Part shown: in pieces, positions 9,801-16,297 of the stretch
Position numbering within the stretch: the first letter of the stretch is position 1
Layout of the letters: each line of letters opens with the position of its first letter
Assembly: GCF_000420525.1 (NCBI RefSeq)
Contig: NZ_ATVC01000012.1
Location: 1 to 44,770 of the forward strand
Direction of reading: 5' to 3'
Length of the DNA: 44,770 nt
From: Aquaspirillum serpens DSM 68
Lineage (GTDB): Bacteria > Pseudomonadota > Gammaproteobacteria > Burkholderiales > Aquaspirillaceae
Notes under the pieces: generated by a model
Database searches by the model: none
What the model was told of the DNA's origin: nothing
What the model saw: only the letters and a program-made list of their open reading frames with translations
Program-made: the position numbers and the translations under genes

Positions 9801-10351
9801 TTAACTTGCCAATGTTGGCTGTCTGTCAGCGGCATGATATGGCCGTTGCTTAACCGGAGTTGATACTGTTCTTCGCTCCAATCGGTCAGCCAATCTGCAC
9901 GATAGACCTGATATTGGTCGAATAAATCCGCCAGTTGGAGCGCAAGCTGATAACGTTTGCGGCCATCGGCGTCATACTCTAAAAATCGCGCTAACGCTGC
10001 AAAATCATTAGGCTGTTGTTTAATCCAATCGGGTAGGTGACGATAGAGATGCCATTGCAGTTGTTTCTTATCAAAAGCAGATTGCAACGGCACGTCTTCC
10101 TTACCAAGCACAGTGCGATAGCTATGCCATAAAAATTCTGAAGGCAGTTTGAACGATAACGCAGCAGCGATGCGGTGTTGATGAGCCAATTCTAATTTCA
10201 GCCAATGTGCCATGCCGTGGCTATGCGTCAAAATGACTTCATTGCTGAGAGGATGGGCGAGGGGATGTTGCTGTATCCAACCAAAAACCACTTCACGCAG
10301 CGCTTCCATTCTGTTGGCGTGGAGGATAGTTAAACCACAATATTCAGACAT
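6854..10351 (-). CDS. recC: Exodeoxyribonuclease V gamma subunit RecC
   Basis: RecC is the Chi-recognising scaffold subunit of RecBCD. The 1165-residue protein is close to the E. coli length (1122). It has recognisable family blocks: HANRMEALREVV near the N-terminus, ILTHSHGMAHWLKLELA (about 40-56), the AFDKKQLQWHLYRHLP block, and LADLFDQYQVYRADWL. Near the middle it has GTLMPMRAIPFKLICLLGMNDGDYPR in sections, which is typical of RecC. As expected, it lacks a Walker A motif. The ATG follows a GAGAGGG ribosome binding site. It is the first gene of a recC-recB operon. E. coli has ptrA between recC and recB, and recD after recB; neither is present here. Confidence 0.95.
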   Translation of the reverse strand: MSEYCGLTILHANRMEALREVVFGWIQQHPLAHPLSNEVILTHSHGMAHWLKLELAHQHRIAAALSFKLPSEFLWHSYRTVLGKEDVPLQSAFDKKQLQWHLYRHLPDWIKQQPNDFAALARFLEYDADGRKRYQLALQLADLFDQYQVYRADWLTDWSEEQYQLRLSNGHIMPLTDSQHWQVKLWLKLNQTLLEQINTHRAAIHPKFLSTLESLSQRPVGLPERIIVFGISSLPAQVVEALHALSQHCHVIMAVLNPCRHYWADILEVRNVLQRAGRRRHAKRSGMPELLNDPELLHLHGHPLLAAWGRQGRDFIALLDQYDEQAYSAQQKILFSKIDLFDDTEPSEHASLLEKLQWSIVDLEPPAPTPNILSQLDESIVFHSAHSPLREVEILHDQLLDRFEKSHGRLKPSDVMVMVPDIDLYAPFVQSVFRQTIVNTEDKSFQIPFNLADRADRSTAPVLRVIEALLHLPEQRLQVSELLDWLDIPEFAQAFAIESHELPLLRRWVEGAGIRWGLDGEHKTRLQLPSEPQNSWLFGLQRMLLGYAVEEEGAWSDIYPYPEIGGLEAELVGKLAHCLRVLSDHSQALTEAYSPQQWQEQLGRLLQDCIVAEDEFTQALLEKFTQSVTDWVIACDQAGIDHPIPLAVVREVVLEGFTDTSVALQFMSGFVTFGTLMPMRAIPFKLICLLGMNDGDYPRQTQRIDFDLMAQDYRPGDRSRHEDDRYLLLEAVLSAREALYISYVGQDSRDNRRRPPSVLISQLQNYLDRQWQLESEPNHRLSTLLTTEHPLQPFSLRYFQGQTAWTYAAHWEGVHLTPAEQSFPESGQLAAYTPPDSMPIQQLAYFFKKPVAAFFSQRLQIYFRDSEAPLDCEAFALDGLDLYQLRSRALNTLLRQADSLTEYELAMRWEDFCKQLRGEGLLPVGKVAEADLEVLKADLWCGFSLWQQAAEQWPKEIEEVASLSLTVQPDDTPAWKLHADIKHRRTGPNQQQALFHVLPNTLFQGKEQTPRLDTIALYWPLHLLASAKGLPLSTVLISPKDKCYLVWSPLSAGEAQQALQQLATLWCQAMRQPLPVAIRTATVYLSVAATDDNGEKRQKRAKDEYEGGFNQTGEVERDAALARAWPNWSALFAAGFEHYANEFYGLCYATSVAAACYPLIDDKFE

Positions 10352-10391
10352 ACCGCCCTCTCAATCAGGGAAATTTTATTTGTATCGGATG

Positions 10392-10414
10392 TTACCAGAA
10401 TTTTTCTCTGGTAA
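10392..10414. promoter_or_regulatory. Inverted repeat in the recC / GST divergent promoter region
   Basis: An 8-bp perfect inverted repeat, TTACCAGA and TCTGGTAA, flanks a T-rich 7-base centre. It lies 41 bp upstream of recC and about 90 bp upstream of the GST-like gene. It could be an operator or a leader hairpin of the recC transcript. Nothing else identifies the factor. Confidence 0.3.
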
Positions 10415-10502
10415 TTTTGCTAAGACAGTTTCGTTGAGGCACAACCGTGGCAAATTAAGCTGGGGTATTATTTACAATATTTAGAAAAGTTGATTACAGC
10501 CT

Positions 10503-11138
10503 ATGACCACCACTCGACCTTTGCTCTATAGCTACCGCCGTTGTCCTTACGCTATGCGAGCTAGAACCAGTCTGTTAATTGCGAACATTGAGTTTGATAT
10601 TCACGAGATTGTGCTAAAAGATAAACCAGCCGCGATGTTAGCCGCCTCGCCAAAAGGCACCGTACCCGTTTTATGCTTGCCAGATGGTACGGTGATTGAT
10701 CAGAGCTGGGACATTATTCAATGGGCGTTGCAAAACGTCCCCCATTGGTGGCAAGCAGCACAAAGTGCAGACAATCTGGCCTTGTTGCATACCAATGATG
10801 GCGAATTTAAGTATCACCTCGACCGCTATAAATACCCAGAACGCTTTAGTGATAGTCAAGGCCGCGAGGTACATCGACAGCAAGCGATGGAATGTCTATT
10901 ACAACCTCTCGCAATCCGCCTCAGTGCCAACCCATTTCTCGGCGGTGAACAGCCCTGCGCCACTGATATTGCCATTTTCCCTTTTGTACGGCAGTTTGCT
11001 GCGATTGACCCTGTCTGGTTCGCCGAACAACCTCTCCCCGCCTTGCATCAATGGCTATCATACTGGCTCACCTCACCCTTATTTTTACGCTGCATGGCTA
11101 AAACCCCCAGTCAGCAAACAATAAAGTTTCCACTGTAA
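10503..11138 (+). CDS. Glutathione S-transferase-like protein
   Basis: The 211-residue protein has an N-terminal thioredoxin-like GST domain with SYRRCPYAMRAR at residues 9-20 and the cis-proline block SPKGTVPVL near 50. The glutathione-binding QSWDIIQWAL helix region follows, and then an all-helical C-terminal domain. The CPYA site resembles the glutaredoxin-type CPYC site, so a thiol-reducing or deglutathionylating role is possible in place of classical conjugation. It is divergent from recC and followed 42 bp later by a small unknown gene. No convincing ribosome binding site precedes the ATG, but the domain begins right at this start. The substrate is unknown. Confidence 0.85.
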   Translation: MTTTRPLLYSYRRCPYAMRARTSLLIANIEFDIHEIVLKDKPAAMLAASPKGTVPVLCLPDGTVIDQSWDIIQWALQNVPHWWQAAQSADNLALLHTNDGEFKYHLDRYKYPERFSDSQGREVHRQQAMECLLQPLAIRLSANPFLGGEQPCATDIAIFPFVRQFAAIDPVWFAEQPLPALHQWLSYWLTSPLFLRCMAKTPSQQTIKFPL

Positions 11139-11180
11139 TTTTCTTGCCCCAGATGGGACAGCCTTCGAAAGATAACCACC

Positions 11181-11408
11181 ATGTCCACCACCCCCGACCT
11201 CGCCAGCATCGCCCAACAACTTGAACGCCTCACCGAGTTATGCCGTATGATCGAACAACGCAGCAACAAATACGACGACAACCCACACCCCAACCGCACC
11301 CTCGGCGGCATTCAAATTTTGGCAAACATCGCCGCCAACCTAGCCGATGAAAGCGCAGCACAGCTACACTTATTGCAACTGCAACAACAAAGCAAACCGT
11401 CTAGCTAA
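11181..11408 (+). CDS. Small hypothetical protein (75 aa)
   Basis: I do not recognise this protein. It is 75 residues, soluble and helix-rich, with a heptad-like N-terminal stretch (LASIAQQLERLTELCRMIEQ), a Pro/Asn-containing turn (DDNPHPNRTLGG) and a glutamine-rich C-terminus. This layout suggests a small helical hairpin that could bind another protein. It lies 42 bp after the GST-like gene on the same strand and 139 bp before the ParB-like gene. The GCC-rich codon use matches its neighbours, which argues that it is real. The ribosome binding site is weak. Confidence 0.55.
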   Translation: MSTTPDLASIAQQLERLTELCRMIEQRSNKYDDNPHPNRTLGGIQILANIAANLADESAAQLHLLQLQQQSKPSS

Positions 11409-11488
11409 TCATCGCAAGGCGTGTGCTTGCTTTCTGTCCATCGCAGCGGTCTGTTCTGTCGAGTCTCAATGCTTTTTTGAAATGACGA

Positions 11489-11520
11489 CTATGCCACGCT
11501 GTGTTGTGCGTATGGCATAG
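11489..11520 (+). promoter_or_regulatory. Long imperfect palindrome upstream of the ParB-like gene
   Basis: An 8-bp perfect stem, CTATGCCA with TGGCATAG, is extended inward by CGC/GCG with a two-base bulge and a TGTGTTGT loop. It ends 16 bases before the AGGAGG ribosome binding site of the ParB-like gene. It could be an operator for that DNA-binding protein, a transcript hairpin or a terminator without a U-tract. Confidence 0.4.
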
Positions 11521-11536
11521 CCCTATTGATTGCATC

Positions 11537-11550
11537 AGGAGGAAAAATTG
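11537..11550 (+). promoter_or_regulatory. Consensus ribosome binding site and TTG start of the ParB-like gene
   Basis: AGGAGG at 11537-11542 is followed by five A residues and then TTG at 11548. This perfect Shine-Dalgarno sequence and spacing decides the start. An in-frame TTG at 11530 lies upstream of the Shine-Dalgarno sequence and is unlikely to be used. Confidence 0.75.
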
Positions 11551-12630
11551 AGCGAGCATTCCCCCAAATCTGGCAAGAAATCGCGCTATCCACGCAAACC
11601 CCGCGCCGCACATCCCCCACCAAACAAAACCGCCCCCGCCCAAAAACGCAGCACCCTGCCGGCGGCGGTGATGAAATGGGTACAACCGCCGCTGCAGGTT
11701 GACGATAACGACCAACACCAGATGTTGGATGTTAACCTCATCACCCCATCGCCTTTTCAACCTTGCTTTCCCACCGAAGACGAAATCCGCCGCCTAGCTG
11801 ATAGCTTTTCTATTTCCGGCGGACAAGTGACCCCGATCGTCGTCCGGCCACACCCAACCCGCGCTGGGTTTTATGAATTGATTGCCGGTGAAAGGCGGTG
11901 GCGTGCCAGTCGTTTATTGGGATTACCCAAAATCCGCGCTGTGGTGCGCGAGTTGACCGACTATCAAGCCCTGCTCTACGTCCTCACCGACAACCCCTCA
12001 CACCATAAAATTACCGACATTGAGCTGTTCGAATCACAACAAAAACTCAGCCAAGCCCTCGGCGGAGAACAACTGTCTTTGCGCCAGCAAGAAATGTTAT
12101 TAGGCCGTTCGCGTTCGGGGTTGCATCGTTTACGTTGGTTCAAGCGGTTGAATGCCGACAATCTCGCTTGGGCAAAACAACATAAACACGCGCTATCGGC
12201 CTCGACCATCGACCGCGTGATGGCGAAAATCGGCGAGTCGCCGCGCACGGTGGAGTTATTAAACCTCGCCATTCAAACCCTACGCGAACAACCCTCGCTG
12301 GATGGTGTCAGCACCGACCCCACCGGCACCGGTACCGCGAAAGAAATCACCTATTCCGCACTGTTCAAAGCCATTTTGAGCCGTAGCACCAGCCGCTTTA
12401 AGGAACATCCTGCCTTTTTAGACGGCAATGTGATTGTCTCAAATGGTAAAGTGTCGTTGCGGCGGTTATCGCTCAAAGCCCTGCTCGCCCTGAGCCCAGA
12501 AGAATTGCACCGCCAACTGCATGAAGTCGTGGCCCAAGCCAAACACGTGGCCACCCTTTCCCCAGATGATAACCGCCGTGAAATGGAACAAGACGACGAG
12601 CTGCCGGATGATATTGGCAACCGGCTCTAA
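11548..12630 (+). CDS. Orphan ParB/RepB/Spo0J-type DNA-binding protein
   Basis: From the TTG start this is a protein of about 360 residues. Its N-terminal 60 residues are basic and proline-rich, as expected for a flexible tail. A ParB/sulfiredoxin-fold nuclease-like domain follows, with the NLITPSPFQP entry, GGQVTPIVVRP and the hallmark GERRWRASRLLG box. A helix-turn-helix region comes next (LSLRQQEMLLGRSRSGLHRLRWFKRL). No parA ATPase is adjacent, and its neighbours (small unknown protein, EamA transporter) are not segregation genes. It is therefore probably not the chromosomal ParB. An accessory or plasmid-derived ParB-like regulator is more likely; the target site is unknown. A palindrome lies just upstream. 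Confidence 0.8.
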   Translation: MSEHSPKSGKKSRYPRKPRAAHPPPNKTAPAQKRSTLPAAVMKWVQPPLQVDDNDQHQMLDVNLITPSPFQPCFPTEDEIRRLADSFSISGGQVTPIVVRPHPTRAGFYELIAGERRWRASRLLGLPKIRAVVRELTDYQALLYVLTDNPSHHKITDIELFESQQKLSQALGGEQLSLRQQEMLLGRSRSGLHRLRWFKRLNADNLAWAKQHKHALSASTIDRVMAKIGESPRTVELLNLAIQTLREQPSLDGVSTDPTGTGTAKEITYSALFKAILSRSTSRFKEHPAFLDGNVIVSNGKVSLRRLSLKALLALSPEELHRQLHEVVAQAKHVATLSPDDNRREMEQDDELPDDIGNRL

Positions 12631-12647
12631 CCCTTAACGGACATGCT

Positions 12648-13586
12648 ATGCACGAAAGAAAAACCCTCGATGGCCAAGCCAGCGCCATCATGACCTTGTT
12701 ATGTGTCATTTGGGGCTTGCAACAAGTGGTACTCAAAGCCGCTGCCGATGATATTACCCCCTTGCTACAAATCGCCCTGCGCTCGGGGATTGCTGCGGCG
12801 TTGGTGTGGTTAGTGATGCGGTGGCGACAGGAAAAAATGCAATGGGGCAATGGCTATTGGAAAGCCGGCGGTTTGGTTGGAACGCTGTTTGCCATTGAAT
12901 TTTTATTAGTCGGCGAAGGGCTGCGTTTTACCTCGGCCTCGCACATGGTGGTATTGCTCTATACCGCGCCGATTTTTGTTGCCCTCGGTTTGCATTGGAA
13001 ATTGCCTGCTGAACGGCTTAACCGTTGGCAGTGGCTGGGGATTGGCTTGGCCTTTGCTGGCATTGTGTTGACCTTTTTTGGTCGTGGTGACGATCATACC
13101 TACAGCGAAAGCGAGCTGAGCCGGATGTTATGGGGCGATATGCTGGGTTTATTGGCCGGTGTGTCGTGGGCGGCAACCACTTTAGTGGTGCGCCTATCTC
13201 GTCTCGCCAGCGCACCGACCTCACATACCTTGCAATATCAGCTGTTAGGGGCATTTGTGCTATTAGTGCCCGCCGCCATGTTGTTAGGCCAAGCACAGAT
13301 TCATTTCACCCCACTCGCCATCGGCAGCCTGTTGTTTCACTCGGTCGTTGTGTCATTTGCCAGCTATCTGGCGTGGTTTTGGCTGTTGAAAAATTATCTT
13401 GCCTCGCGCCTCGGGGTGTTTTCTTTTCTGACGCCGTTGTTTGGAATGGTTTTTGGCGTGTGGTTATTAAATGAACCATTAGAACGCAATTTCATCTTCG
13501 GCACTGTCTGTGTGCTGGGAGGTGTGGTGTTGGTCAGTGGGCACAGTTGGTTAAACAGTGCTTGGCAAGGGATTTGGAAACGATAG
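12648..13586 (+). CDS. EamA/DMT-family membrane transporter
   Basis: The 312-residue inner-membrane protein has the two-fold repeated EamA (drug/metabolite transporter) architecture, with about ten hydrophobic segments. The first repeat opens with TLLCVIWGLQQVVLKAAADDITPLLQ (about residues 15-40, given in parts). The second begins near GDMLGLLAGVSWAATTLVV. The ending LLNEPLERNFIFGTVCVLGGVVL is the typical last helix pair. The family exports or imports small metabolites, amino acids or drugs; the substrate cannot be read from sequence. It starts 17 bp after the ParB-like gene and is followed 9 bp later by a 59-residue ORF, so the genes may be co-transcribed. Confidence 0.87.
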   Translation: MHERKTLDGQASAIMTLLCVIWGLQQVVLKAAADDITPLLQIALRSGIAAALVWLVMRWRQEKMQWGNGYWKAGGLVGTLFAIEFLLVGEGLRFTSASHMVVLLYTAPIFVALGLHWKLPAERLNRWQWLGIGLAFAGIVLTFFGRGDDHTYSESELSRMLWGDMLGLLAGVSWAATTLVVRLSRLASAPTSHTLQYQLLGAFVLLVPAAMLLGQAQIHFTPLAIGSLLFHSVVVSFASYLAWFWLLKNYLASRLGVFSFLTPLFGMVFGVWLLNEPLERNFIFGTVCVLGGVVLVSGHSWLNSAWQGIWKR

Positions 13587-13595
13587 GGGGACGGC

Positions 13596-13775
13596 ATGTT
13601 ACAACGGTCTGATACTTCGGCTGGTGAAGGTTGCGCACAGGCACAAATGGCCTCGTATGCGCGAATCGAAGCCCAACGGCAAGCGCAATCACAAGGGCGC
13701 TGGCAAAAAATCTGCTGTTGGTGGCGGCAATGGGCTGGAAAAACCACGCCACGCCATCATGTAGCGCGCCAGTAG
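13596..13775 (+). CDS. Small ORF (59 aa) with a good ribosome binding site
   Basis: This short reading frame starts at ATG 13596, eight or so bases after an AGGGGG ribosome binding site that overlaps the EamA stop codon. It encodes 59 residues that are glutamine- and arginine-rich. An amphipathic tryptophan/cysteine-rich part occurs at residues 36-46 (WQKICCWWRQW), and the C-terminus is basic. I recognise no family. The tight coupling to the transporter gene and its position before the Spo0M-like gene favour a real gene. Other frames in this interval are open too, so codon evidence is not decisive. A membrane-surface peptide is possible. Confidence 0.5.
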   Translation: MLQRSDTSAGEGCAQAQMASYARIEAQRQAQSQGRWQKICCWWRQWAGKTTPRHHVARQ

Positions 13776-13821
13776 TCTGCGCGCAATCAAACACCGTGAA
13801 ACAACACAGAAAGGGCCCACC

Positions 13822-14559
13822 ATGTTTAAAAAATTGCTTGCCTCGATTGGTGTCGGGGGTGCCAAGGTTGATACCCAGCTAGACAACCCACGTTTATACC
13901 CAGGTGATGTGTTACGGGGTAAAGTGGTGGTACAGGGCGGCAAAGCGGCACAGGATATTGAAAAAATCGAATTGGTGTTGATGATCGAAGCCGAAGACGA
14001 TAGCAATGACGATACACGCGTCAATTTACCGTTAGGCAGTCTGCGCGTCAGCCAAGCGTTTACCATCCGTGCCGAAGAACGCCGCGAATTTCCATTTGAA
14101 ATTCAACTGCCAGCCGATTTACCGATCAATGGCCTGCCCTATCACGGCCAACCGCTACCGATTTGGATTCACACCGATTTGGCTATTGATGCTGCCATCG
14201 ATACCAACGACCGCGATTTCTTAGAAATTCTGCCGCCGGCCCCTGTGAGCACCTTGCTGCAAGCCTTCGATCAATTAGGCTGGGGGATTAGCAGCACCGA
14301 TGTTGAATTGGGTACAGCGCGAGTCGGCCATGTCAGCAGCACGTTGGGGTGTTATCAAGAAATTGAACTCAGACCACGCGGCGGCAGTTTCCGCATTCAA
14401 GAAATTGAATTGACCTTCTTGCCGTATGGCAATGAAACCCATGTGCTGATCGAGGTCGATTCACGCTTTGGCAGTGATTTTTATGCTTCGCTGGTGATGG
14501 GGCCAGACTTTGCCCATCGTGATTGGGTGAACGAATTGCGCGCACAGTTGCCATTATGA
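13822..14559 (+). CDS. Spo0M-like (arrestin-fold) protein
   Basis: The 245-residue protein belongs to the SpoOM/Spo0M family, known from Bacillus as a sporulation-control protein but widespread in non-sporulating bacteria. It starts with FKKLLASIGVGGAKVDT, followed by LYPGDVLRGKVVVQGG, and later has the FPFEIQLPADLPI, WIHTDLAIDAAIDTNDRD and IEIELTFLP-type strands expected for the arrestin-like beta-sandwich. In gammaproteobacteria its role is unknown; no sporulation is implied. It lies 46 bp after the 59-residue ORF and converges on mltD, with a 10-bp hairpin in between. Confidence 0.85.
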   Translation: MFKKLLASIGVGGAKVDTQLDNPRLYPGDVLRGKVVVQGGKAAQDIEKIELVLMIEAEDDSNDDTRVNLPLGSLRVSQAFTIRAEERREFPFEIQLPADLPINGLPYHGQPLPIWIHTDLAIDAAIDTNDRDFLEILPPAPVSTLLQAFDQLGWGISSTDVELGTARVGHVSSTLGCYQEIELRPRGGSFRIQEIELTFLPYGNETHVLIEVDSRFGSDFYASLVMGPDFAHRDWVNELRAQLPL

Positions 14560-14599
14560 CCGAGGGACACTAATCGCCATCCATTTGACCCTTGTGATG

Positions 14600-14626
14600 T
14601 TGGGTTGCCGATGGTTGGCAACCCAA
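14600..14626. repeat. Intergenic hairpin, copy 2 of a dispersed palindrome; possible bidirectional terminator
   Basis: A perfect 10-bp stem, TTGGGTTGCC with GGCAACCCAA, closes a GATGGTT loop between two convergent genes. It shares stem and loop with the recC-recB intercistronic hairpin at 6823-6844 (there on the opposite strand). The position suggests transcription termination or mRNA end protection, but no U-tract follows on either strand. Confidence 0.55.
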
Positions 14627-14642
14627 TCGGCCGAGCGCAGTT

Positions 14643-16049
14643 TTAGGTGTCGGGTTGTTGAATGGTTTTGGCCTGTTGCACACCGATTTTTAACACCTGA
14701 TTGGCGGTTAAGATATCCGACTCTAAGCGGTTCAACGCTTTTAGATCTGCAACACTGACCCGATAGCGTTTGGCAATGTCGGGCAGAGTTTCGCCTTGTT
14801 GTACCACATGACGCGAGTCAGCCGAGGTAGAAACATTCAAATCCAAAATCCGATTATCAGCATTCGCCACTGTCGTGGTTTCAGCACTGACCACGCTGGT
14901 TTCTGGCAAGTCTGCGTTAGGCGTTTCTTTGGTTTGTTGTGCAGCAACCAATAAAGGTTGGCCTGGCTGAATGCGTAGATTGGTCAAACCGTTGGTGCGC
15001 TTCAAAATATCGAGATCCATGCCAAAGCGTTGCGCGATGTCTTCAGCGGTATCATCTACTTGCGCCACATAGGGTTGCCAATTCATCAATGGTGCCGAGA
15101 AACGTGCCAGATTTTCATGGAAACGCTCGGATTTTGCTGCCGGAATTAAAATTTGGCGGCCAGTTTTATGCGCCAGCACCGGACGGTTAAACCCTGGATT
15201 TAAGAAACGAACTTCTTCTTCTGTGGTTTCTGCCAATTTGGCAGCCACTTCAAGATCCATGTGTTTACCCGGAGAAATTGCCACGAAATAAGGCTTGTTG
15301 GGCAATTTTTCGAGGCGAACACTAAAGCGTTGCGGCTCGGCCAGAATATTGCGCACGGCCAATAGTTTTGGCACGTAATTGCGCGTTTCAGCGGGCAAGC
15401 TCAGGTTTTCAAAATCTTCTGGCAAACCACGGGCACGGTTGCGTGCAATCGCACGGCTGACATTGCCTTCACCCCAGTTATACGAAGCGAGGGCAAGGTT
15501 CCAATCGCCAAACATGGCGTGGAGATTTTCTAAATAATCAAGGGCGGCGCGGGTGGCGGCGGTGACATCACGGCGGCCATCGTACCACCATGTTTGTTCT
15601 AAACCATATTGGCGGCCAGTCGCTGGCATAAATTGCCATAAACCCGAGGCACCCACTGGCGACATGGCTTGAGCATTAAACGCACTTTCAACCAGCGGCA
15701 ACAGCGCGATTTCTGTCGGCATACCACGGCGTTCAACTTCGTTAATGATGTGGAATAGGTAACGATGGCTGCGCGTCAACATCCGGCGGAAAGATTCCGG
15801 ATTTTTGCTATACATGCGTTCATGGCGGCGAACCAGTTCGCTGTTGACTTCGCCTAATTGAAAACCGTCACGTACTCGCAACCAAACATTGTCACCATTA
15901 CGCAAAGTACCGTTGTTTTGTTGGATCAGGTATTGCGCCACTCGCGATGCCGAATCGGGAGCCAAAAAATTGTCCGCATACGCCGTCGCTGTGATTGCAC
16001 AGCCCACCGCCATAGAAACCGACCACGTCAACAACCGTACCTTCATCAT
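14643..16049 (-). CDS. mltD: Membrane-bound lytic murein transglycosylase D
   Basis: MltD cleaves the glycan strands of peptidoglycan in the periplasm. The start at 16049 (MMKVRLL) is chosen because GAGGAGG lies eight bases upstream and a signal peptide ending in ATAYA begins there; a longer frame to 16091 has no support. The 468-residue protein has an SLT catalytic domain with the active-site Glu in LPLVESAFN, then GASGLWQFMPATGRQYGL and LALASYNWGEGNV. Two LysM modules follow, near VDDTAEDIAQRFGMDLD and QQGETLPDIAKRYRVSVADL. No lipobox cysteine is seen at the signal-peptide end (AYADN), unlike E. coli MltD, so it may be soluble in the periplasm. E. coli MltD also has two LysM modules. Confidence 0.92.
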   Translation of the reverse strand: MMKVRLLTWSVSMAVGCAITATAYADNFLAPDSASRVAQYLIQQNNGTLRNGDNVWLRVRDGFQLGEVNSELVRRHERMYSKNPESFRRMLTRSHRYLFHIINEVERRGMPTEIALLPLVESAFNAQAMSPVGASGLWQFMPATGRQYGLEQTWWYDGRRDVTAATRAALDYLENLHAMFGDWNLALASYNWGEGNVSRAIARNRARGLPEDFENLSLPAETRNYVPKLLAVRNILAEPQRFSVRLEKLPNKPYFVAISPGKHMDLEVAAKLAETTEEEVRFLNPGFNRPVLAHKTGRQILIPAAKSERFHENLARFSAPLMNWQPYVAQVDDTAEDIAQRFGMDLDILKRTNGLTNLRIQPGQPLLVAAQQTKETPNADLPETSVVSAETTTVANADNRILDLNVSTSADSRHVVQQGETLPDIAKRYRVSVADLKALNRLESDILTANQVLKIGVQQAKTIQQPDT

Positions 16050-16297
16050 TATATGCGCCTCCTCAAAACAGGCGCCGATGCTAGCCGGCATCTGGCTGTC
16101 ACGTCAATGAAAAATTATGATATTTCATGATCTTGCTCTATTTTTTCATGTAATTCCCCAAAGTCATGAGTTTTCAATCAGGAGAATGTCCAACCGCTAA
16201 ATCAAAACATTGCTATATCATGATTTACTGTTACAAAGATGCTGCTCTTACCTGTGGTTTGCCCAATTGATTTTTCTCTGTATGAGGACCTCGCACC

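Noticed and set aside
11401-11760. 119-residue ORF on the minus strand
   Set aside because: It is antisense to the palindrome and the ParB-like N-terminus, with no family signature; the ParB-like gene explains the region.
16050-16091. A 14-residue N-terminal extension of MltD
   Set aside because: A strong GAGGAGG and a signal peptide start at 16049; the extension would cover the ribosome binding site.
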